The notes under the pieces were generated by a model that was not told where the DNA came from, did not search any database, and saw nothing but the letters and a program-made list of their open reading frames with translations. Positions 36,738 to 41,215 of a stretch of 41,215 bases of DNA are shown here, one piece after another. The DNA is from JAVBMJ01 sp031552535 (lineage in GTDB: Bacteria; Bacteroidota; Bacteroidia; Bacteroidales; Rikenellaceae), in assembly GCA_031552535.1 (NCBI GenBank), contig JAVBMJ010000042.1, positions 1-41,215 of the forward strand. The letters are read 5' to 3'. Position numbers and translations under genes: made by a program. Within the stretch, counting starts at the first letter, position 1, and each line of letters starts with the position of its first letter.

Positions 36738-37292
36738 ATGACTTCTTATATCAAGGTACAGCGCATCTGCAAACAATGTGGGGCGGAATTCACAGCACAG
36801 ACAACGGCAACCCAATATTGCAGTCCTGTGTGTTCCAAACGAGCATATAAGGCCCGGCTACGTGAAGAAAAGATTTCTGCAAACAATGCAGAGGTCGCCG
36901 AAAAGAAAGTTAAGTCAGGACGATTGAATGAAATTAAAATTGAAGACCGGGAGTTTCTTTCCGTTCCACAGGTGGCTGTACTGTTAGGTTGCTCCCGGCA
37001 GAATGTTTACCACCTCATCAATACAAGTCAATTAAGAGCGTCTAATCCGATGCAGAGAAAAACAATAGTGGCGCGCTATGACCTCAACGATATGCTGAAT
37101 AGGCACCAGACAACACCGCCTAAGAAAGAATACTCTATCGAAGAATGCTACAATATGGGAGAGGCGCAGAAAAAGTTCGGAATATCCGGCAAGGCTCTTT
37201 ATGATCTGATCAGACGTAACGAAATCCCTAAATTTCAACAGGGCAAGTTCGTTTATGTCCCGAAAGAGTTGTTGGATAAGATTTTTAAGTAA
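36738..37292 (+). CDS. Zinc-ribbon plus tandem HTH DNA-binding protein
   Basis: 184 aa. The N-terminus holds CKQC (12-15) and CSPVC (29-33), a CxxC/CxxxC zinc ribbon like those of excisionase-associated proteins. Two HTH segments follow: FLSVPQVAVLLGCSRQNVYHLI (about 74-95) and ECYNMGEAQKKFGISGKALYDLIRRNEIPK (about 134-163), each in the HTH_17/excisionase style ending in a wing and a DNA-reading basic stretch. It stands 10 bases before the integrase start and probably is a directionality factor or regulator for it; that is inference. No long SD is visible. Confidence 0.8.
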   Translation: MTSYIKVQRICKQCGAEFTAQTTATQYCSPVCSKRAYKARLREEKISANNAEVAEKKVKSGRLNEIKIEDREFLSVPQVAVLLGCSRQNVYHLINTSQLRASNPMQRKTIVARYDLNDMLNRHQTTPPKKEYSIEECYNMGEAQKKFGISGKALYDLIRRNEIPKFQQGKFVYVPKELLDKIFK

Positions 37293-37302
37293 CTTTACGG
37301 TT

Positions 37303-38451
37303 ATGGCAATCAAGGTAAAATTATTGCAAAAAGGTATATCCAAGGGGCGTATAAGCCTCTATCTGGATTTCTATCCGGCGATTCCCCATCCTCAGACGGG
37401 AGACCCCACCCGGAGGGAATTTCTGGGCTTGTATATCCATGAAAAACCCCGTAATGCCACCGAAAAGCAATACAACGCAGAACAGACCAAATTAGCCGAA
37501 GGGATCAGGCAGAAGCGTGAAAATGAACTCAACAAGCCGGAGATATACAACGAATACGAAAAGGAACGGCTCCGGAAAAAGGAGCTGGGCGAGATCGACT
37601 TCGTGGCCTATTTCCGCAAAATTGCCAACAAACGGCGTGGATCGAACCACGATAATTGGATGTCGGCGCTGACCTATCTGGAGAAATATACGGGAGGTAA
37701 GGTCAAGTTTATTGATCTCAACGAGCAATTTTTGGAGGACTTCAAAGATTACCTGCTGACCACTCCGAGCATAAAAAGCACCCGGAAGAAAGAGACCTTG
37801 GCCCAGAACTCGGCTCTCTCCTATTTCAATAAGGTAAAAGCGGCGTTGAAACAGGCATACAAAGAGGGGATTTTGCAGGTCGATCTGAATGCCCGCGTGG
37901 ATTCCATCAAAGCTGCGGAGACGCGCCGGGAGTACCTGACCTTTGAAGAACTCAATAAATTAGTCAAAGCCCCCTGTGCGGACGATGTATTAAGACGTGC
38001 CACCCTATTTTCTGCACTAACGGGGTTAAGGTTTTCGGACATAGATAAATTGGAGTGGAGGGAAATCGAGCACGTTCCCGGTCAAGGTTATTATATTAAA
38101 TTTCAGCAACAAAAGACCAAAGGCATAGAAAACCTGCCTATATCTGAACAGGCATATACCCTGCTTGGTAAGCCTCAACAGCCCGGCAGCAAAGTATTTG
38201 TAGGGCTGAAAACAGCGTCTTACCACAAAAAAGCCTTGCAGGAGTGGTTAGCCGGGGCAGGGATCACCAAGCACATCACGTTTCATTGCTTCCGGCACAC
38301 CTTTGCCACCTTGCAGATGTTCAAGGGTACAGATATTTTCACGATTTCAAAAATGCTCGGCCACCGGGAGATAAAGACCACTCAGATTTACACCAAGATC
38401 GTGGACGAGGCCAAGCGTGAAGCAGCGGACAAAATTAAACTGGATTTATAA
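37303..38451 (+). CDS. int: Tyrosine recombinase (integrase)
   Basis: 382 aa from ATG at 37303 (an upstream extension in frame overlaps the previous gene and lacks family likeness). N-terminal arm-binding region (about 1-80), SAM-like core-binding domain (about 95-195, with FVAYFRKIANKRRGSNHDNW), and catalytic domain with Arg243 (TGLRFSD), Lys271, His328/Arg331 (HCFRHT), His354 (GHREIKT) and the nucleophile Tyr363 (IYTK). All catalytic residues are present, so it should be active. The Bacteroidetes phage/transposon integrase type inserts at short att sites. Defines the element. Confidence 0.95.
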   Translation: MAIKVKLLQKGISKGRISLYLDFYPAIPHPQTGDPTRREFLGLYIHEKPRNATEKQYNAEQTKLAEGIRQKRENELNKPEIYNEYEKERLRKKELGEIDFVAYFRKIANKRRGSNHDNWMSALTYLEKYTGGKVKFIDLNEQFLEDFKDYLLTTPSIKSTRKKETLAQNSALSYFNKVKAALKQAYKEGILQVDLNARVDSIKAAETRREYLTFEELNKLVKAPCADDVLRRATLFSALTGLRFSDIDKLEWREIEHVPGQGYYIKFQQQKTKGIENLPISEQAYTLLGKPQQPGSKVFVGLKTASYHKKALQEWLAGAGITKHITFHCFRHTFATLQMFKGTDIFTISKMLGHREIKTTQIYTKIVDEAKREAADKIKLDL

Positions 38452-38462
38452 GTGCCTGCATT

Positions 38463-39206
38463 ATGAACGATAAGCAGAAAGTAAGGTTGTTATACAAGTG
38501 GCTTTATCGTAGAGAACTGTATTCTCCTGAAGGTACAGACCTTTATATTTTGGAGTCCACATTGCGATATAAGAAGTTTGGATTTACGGAAAAAGAAATA
38601 GAAGACACGCTGTTAGAGACGCACAGACGAATTCTGCAGAATAGCGACCTTCCTGATATCGTTGATACTATATTGAATTTTAGAGAAATGTACTGTGATT
38701 TTCTCGACGAGGAGGAAATCTTTGTTGAAAGAAAATATTATCAGACATTCAAGCGAAACTTGGCGAAGAGACTATCCATATACGATTTTGAATATAGAGA
38801 GGGGAGACTGCTTGACAATAATAGAATTCTGGAGAAAACTAGTGAACTGCTACTCTCATATGAAATAATAGAGAGATTAAAGCCTGAAGCAGAAACTCCA
38901 ATAGCAAACAATCTAACTATAAGTGAGATCGCTTTGCTGCATATATATTTAGGCAAGGTTGTTACCAAAGAAAATGCTAGTGCGCGGATTAAGCCATATG
39001 GTTATTCATCTGGCGCGAAATTATACAATACGTATACTTCCTTTATGAAGGTTGCGAATAGAAGGGGGTTGCCAGAAAAATGCACTCCAGTAATATTTAA
39101 GAATAGAGTTGCATTATTTGAGAAGGTGATTGATTTATTGCCTGAGGATAAGAAGAAGGGTGCCCAAGCGGACTTAGAACATTTGATTAAAAAATACGAA
39201 GAGTAG
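38463..39206 (+). CDS. Element-borne protein of unknown function
   Basis: 247 aa, cytoplasmic, no signal or membrane segments. It is rich in Lys, Glu, Leu and Tyr and clearly AT-richer than its neighbours, with a largely helical sequence. The C-terminus has YGYSSGAKLYNTYTSFMKVANRRGLP, KNRVALFEKVIDLLPEDKKKGAQADLEHL, a segment I recognise from several hypothetical proteins of Bacteroidetes mobile elements. The N-terminus (KQKVRLLYKWLYRRELYSPEG) is not recognised. It sits between the integrase (11 bases after it) and the HTH gene. Its position suggests either a replication/control gene of the element or a cargo gene. No function is claimed. Confidence 0.7.
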   Translation: MNDKQKVRLLYKWLYRRELYSPEGTDLYILESTLRYKKFGFTEKEIEDTLLETHRRILQNSDLPDIVDTILNFREMYCDFLDEEEIFVERKYYQTFKRNLAKRLSIYDFEYREGRLLDNNRILEKTSELLLSYEIIERLKPEAETPIANNLTISEIALLHIYLGKVVTKENASARIKPYGYSSGAKLYNTYTSFMKVANRRGLPEKCTPVIFKNRVALFEKVIDLLPEDKKKGAQADLEHLIKKYEE

Positions 39207-39220
39207 AATACGGTAAATAG

Positions 39221-39239
39221 TAACCGGTTATAACCGGTT
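39221..39239. promoter_or_regulatory. Tandem palindromic operator candidate
   Basis: TAACCGGTTA TAACCGGTTG: two copies of TAACCGGTT (39221-39229 and 39231-39239), each holding the self-complementary AACCGGTT, 10 bases apart (one helical turn). They lie 49 bases before the HTH gene at 39288. Likely binding site for a regulator of the element; inference. Confidence 0.45.
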
Positions 39240-39287
39240 GCCCGATTTCAATACGGGGATTTTTGTCGCATAAACCTTTAAAATCAA

Positions 39288-39644
39288 ATGTTTATGCAAA
39301 GCAATCACAACCCCTTCGAGGAAATCACAACGAAGCTCGACAGTATCGAAAGGCAGATACGGGACCTAAACGTTCAACCTATTCCAGTTGAGCCTCTCAA
39401 ACCTGTAGATCGGCTGTTATCTGTGCAAGAAGCAGCTGGCTTTCTGCGACTCACTACACCTACCATCTACAGTAAGGTATCCAAAGGCGAGTTGCCCGTC
39501 ATGAAACAGGGCAACCGCCTTTATTTCTCTCAAAACGAACTGATCGACTACCTGGAGGCGGGAAAAAAAAGGTCGTGTGCCGAAATTGCGACTGAAGCGC
39601 AAAACTACTTAGAAGGCAGAAAGGAGGCGTGTCATGAAAAATAG
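39288..39644 (+). CDS. Excisionase-like HTH protein
   Basis: 118 aa (a second Met two codons later is possible). A short N-terminal coiled-coil (FEEITTKLDSIERQIRDL, about 10-27) precedes one HTH_17/excisionase domain: LLSVQEAAGFLRLTTPTIYSKVSKGELPVMKQGNRLYFSQNEL (about 43-85), with the typical SxxEAAxxLxxxxxTIYxxxxxGxLP pattern. Proteins like this are regulators or excision factors encoded next to the replication genes of mobilizable elements. Its last 11 bases overlap the next gene, whose SD (AAGGAGG) lies inside this gene. Confidence 0.88.
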   Translation: MFMQSNHNPFEEITTKLDSIERQIRDLNVQPIPVEPLKPVDRLLSVQEAAGFLRLTTPTIYSKVSKGELPVMKQGNRLYFSQNELIDYLEAGKKRSCAEIATEAQNYLEGRKEACHEK

Positions 39645-39962
39645 CTTCCTTGAAAGCCTTATGGCTCCAGACTTCGCGGAGTGGAATTTCGACAAAATGT
39701 TATTCCGGGTTCGGCCTTATGAGATCACCTTTACCCATATCGATGAAGAATGTGGTATTGTAAAGCACATTATCAAAATATCATTCTTGGGGCGGTGTAC
39801 CGAGGATGTGAAGTTAAAACGCCTGGATAATGCGCTCATTACTGCTATCGACCACACCTTGGCATTAAGGAGGTGGTGGCGTACGACACACAGCCGAGCC
39901 GGGAATTGGCCGAATATTGCGACAAGAAAGGGGTGAGGCTATGCGAAGTCGAAATATTATAG
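39634..39962 (+). pseudogene. Small element gene, apparently frameshifted
   Basis: The open frame runs 39634-39936 (100 aa, strong SD AAGGAGG at 39621-39627) and starts MKNSFLESLMAPDFAEWNFD. Its last ~25 residues turn into an implausible tail rich in Arg and Trp (LRRWWRTTHSRAGN). From about 39858 the +1 frame instead reads LGIKEVVAYDTQPSRELA then EYCDKKGVRLCEVEIL and stops at TAG 39960-39962, a much more protein-like sequence that runs directly on from ALITAIDHT. One missing C near ACACCTTGG (39855-39862) would restore a ~109-aa protein. Either a recent frameshift, an assembly error or programmed slippage. Function unknown. Confidence 0.6.
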
Positions 39963-40963
39963 ATTTCAGCCAATTTTGCCAATGGGGTGTAAGCCAGGTC
40001 GAAGTCGGCAAAGAAAATTTTGCATGGTATGTAATCGATTTGGCAAAAGAATATCCCCCTATCGATTTCCTTTTGAAGTACAATGGTGTAGGTTGTCTCC
40101 CACGAGGCGACCTACAAGCCATGGCCGGCAAACTCAAATCGGGAAAGACCTTTGCCTGCATTTGCATGGAGGTGGCGATGCTGAGAGGCGAATACATGGG
40201 ATTCGAAGCCCAGAAGGCCAGTATTAAAATTCTGCATGTGGATACGGAGCAGAGTCCCGGCAACATCGTCGATAGAGTCAGAGTTGTACATGCGCTATGT
40301 GGGTGGCCTACCCATGTAAATAGCGATAGGTATCGGGTTATTACGCTTCGTGAATGCTCCACCGAGGAGCGTTTGGGAAAAATCGTTGAGGCCATCGAGC
40401 AGTTTATGCCTGACTTCGTGCTGATCGACGGTGTACGCGACCTGTGTGCTGACTTCAACGATATCGGCGAAAGCTCCTCCCTGGTCGGGAAACTCATGGG
40501 GCTTTGCAATCGATACCGGGTAGGCATCATGAACATTCTCCACGAGAACAAGAACGATACCAATATGCGCGGACATCTGGGCAGCGAGCTCGGCAATAAG
40601 AGCTCCGAAATTTACCAGGTGTCCAGGGACAAATCCGGAAAGGTTTCGGTGGAACAGACTGCCTGCCGGAACGCGCCGGTCGAAAAGTGGTCGTTTTCTA
40701 TCTGCGATGGCGTCCCTCAGCCCGAAACAGCATCCTACCTCAACAAAACTCAACTGCGTCGGGATGAAATTCTAATCTCCATCTTCAAGCGTAAAGCCAG
40801 TTATACCTACACCGAATTGGTGACGGAGTTTATGCCGATGTATGGTTGTGAAGAACGATGGGCCAAAAAGCTCATTGGCGAGGCCCTAACAGATGGGAGG
40901 CTACGTAAAGAGGGTGATCTATACCATTGCATACTCCTGCCCTCCGATGATGAATTATTCTGA
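39941..40963 (+). CDS. RepA-like AAA ATPase of the element
   Basis: 340 aa from ATG at 39941, with SD AAAGGGGTGAGG just before; the frame is open to a TTG at 39917. It has Walker A GKLKSGKT (63-70), Walker B DFVLIDGVRDL (158-168), and the later NMRGHLGSELGNKSSE stretch (about 208-223) of the AAA_25/RepA hexameric-helicase-like family. The C-terminus (about 265-335, RRDEILISIFKRKASYTYTEL) looks like a winged-helix unit. In related mobilizable elements this type of ATPase takes part in replication of the excised circle. An origin-like array directly follows it. It overlaps the restored frame of the previous gene by about 22 bases. Confidence 0.85.
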   Translation: MRSRNIIDFSQFCQWGVSQVEVGKENFAWYVIDLAKEYPPIDFLLKYNGVGCLPRGDLQAMAGKLKSGKTFACICMEVAMLRGEYMGFEAQKASIKILHVDTEQSPGNIVDRVRVVHALCGWPTHVNSDRYRVITLRECSTEERLGKIVEAIEQFMPDFVLIDGVRDLCADFNDIGESSSLVGKLMGLCNRYRVGIMNILHENKNDTNMRGHLGSELGNKSSEIYQVSRDKSGKVSVEQTACRNAPVEKWSFSICDGVPQPETASYLNKTQLRRDEILISIFKRKASYTYTELVTEFMPMYGCEERWAKKLIGEALTDGRLRKEGDLYHCILLPSDDELF

Positions 40964-40969
40964 AAATAG

Positions 40970-41055
40970 GGCAAGTGCATATGCATCCCCTTTCATATAG
41001 GGGGATGCACTAATGCACCTGTCTTGCCGGAGGAGGTGCATACGCTTATATGCAC
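40970..41055. repeat. Hexamer array in a large inverted repeat: candidate origin or transfer site
   Basis: Five copies of GTGCAT/ATGCAC occur at 40975, 41005, 41013, 41036 and 41050. The pair TGCATCCCC (40982-40990) / GGGGATGCA (41001-41009) with a 10-base loop forms a hairpin, and outer GGCAAG (40970) / CTTGCC (41023) can extend it. This starts 6 bases after the ATPase stop. The rest to 41215 holds no recognisable gene. Confidence 0.6.
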
Positions 41056-41215
41056 TAAAAATTCACAGTACACTATTAATGCGAATTAAGAGTTAAACAC
41101 GAGTTTTTTCAAAAATACAGCAGCGAGTTTACTGAAAATATGCACAATCAATCCATTCGTCGATCTGACCTTTGATGCTCTTTGAATATCTGTTTTTTCT
41201 AACAACCATGCGAAT
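41056..41215. other. AT-rich stretch at the right edge, no gene recognised
   Basis: 160 bases with no convincing ORF on either strand; includes a T-run (GAGTTTTTTC at about 41101) and CTGTTTTTTC near 41190. The next gene of the element is expected beyond the edge. Confidence 0.5.

Larger units (their letters stand above)
36570..41215. mobile_element. Integrative mobilizable element, left part only
   Basis: From shortly after mnmE the sequence holds a tyrosine integrase, HTH/excisionase-like genes, a RepA-like ATPase and an origin-like repeat array, gene content seen in Bacteroidetes mobilizable transposons and islands. Mobilization genes and the right end lie beyond the window. The left boundary is approximate and inferred; the candidate join lies near 36589-36606. 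The AT-richer gene at 38463 fits acquired DNA. Confidence 0.8.

Overview
The window looks like a Bacteroidales chromosome, most likely Alistipes or another Rikenellaceae. This is judged from several traits seen together: Bacteroidetes-type promoters with the -7 element TAnnTTTG and few strong Shine-Dalgarno sites, a two-subunit methylmalonyl-CoA mutase, a fimbrillin-type lipoprotein with GLUG repeats, DUF5683 beside parAB, and a Bacteroidetes-type tyrosine integrase. Genus is an inference; no rRNA or tRNA gene is present to confirm it.

Left end (1-1030): a phage terminase large-subunit gene runs off the left edge and has lost its 5' part (Walker A region). Its broken end abuts a cluster of short inverted repeats built on the core GTCTGTCTAAATTTCC. 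The same core forms the ends of a 235-bp MITE-like element at 12639-12873 and a lone copy at 29455.

Housekeeping block (1037-14311): enolase, a DUF2007 protein, then dnaE, trxA and an aldose-1-epimerase-like gene as a probable transcription unit. Two small genes follow, then trkA, a GH3-family enzyme, a deoxynucleoside kinase, and an RsmF-type rRNA m5C methyltransferase. A 50-nt near-perfect palindrome separates that last gene from the convergent mutAB operon (14508-18548, minus strand), which encodes the succinyl-CoA/methylmalonyl-CoA step of propionate and succinate metabolism.

Surface locus (18771-20878): a small Gly-rich peptide gene precedes a 635-aa fimbrillin/GLUG lipoprotein. The next block, on the minus strand, runs from a double-receiver ATP-grasp protein through a CDF metal transporter, a MATE exporter and ricT to trmB. 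A DUF4349 lipoprotein and ornithine carbamoyltransferase follow; they are convergent and their stop codons overlap. Then come parA, parB, DUF5683, a LysM lytic transglycosylase and mnmE, which together handle chromosome segregation, the cell wall and tRNA modification.

Right end (about 36570-41215): the left part of an integrative mobilizable element, cut by the window edge. It carries a zinc-ribbon/double-HTH protein, a tyrosine integrase, an AT-rich gene of unknown function, an excisionase-like HTH protein, a small gene that appears frameshifted, and a RepA-like ATPase. The ATPase is followed by an array of five ATGCAC hexamers inside a large inverted repeat, a candidate origin or transfer site. 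The most unusual items are this element (especially the unknown gene, the frameshift and the hexamer array), the repeat family that remodels gene ends, the Cys-rich segments in both mutase subunits, and a roughly 70-residue insertion in the MnmE G domain.
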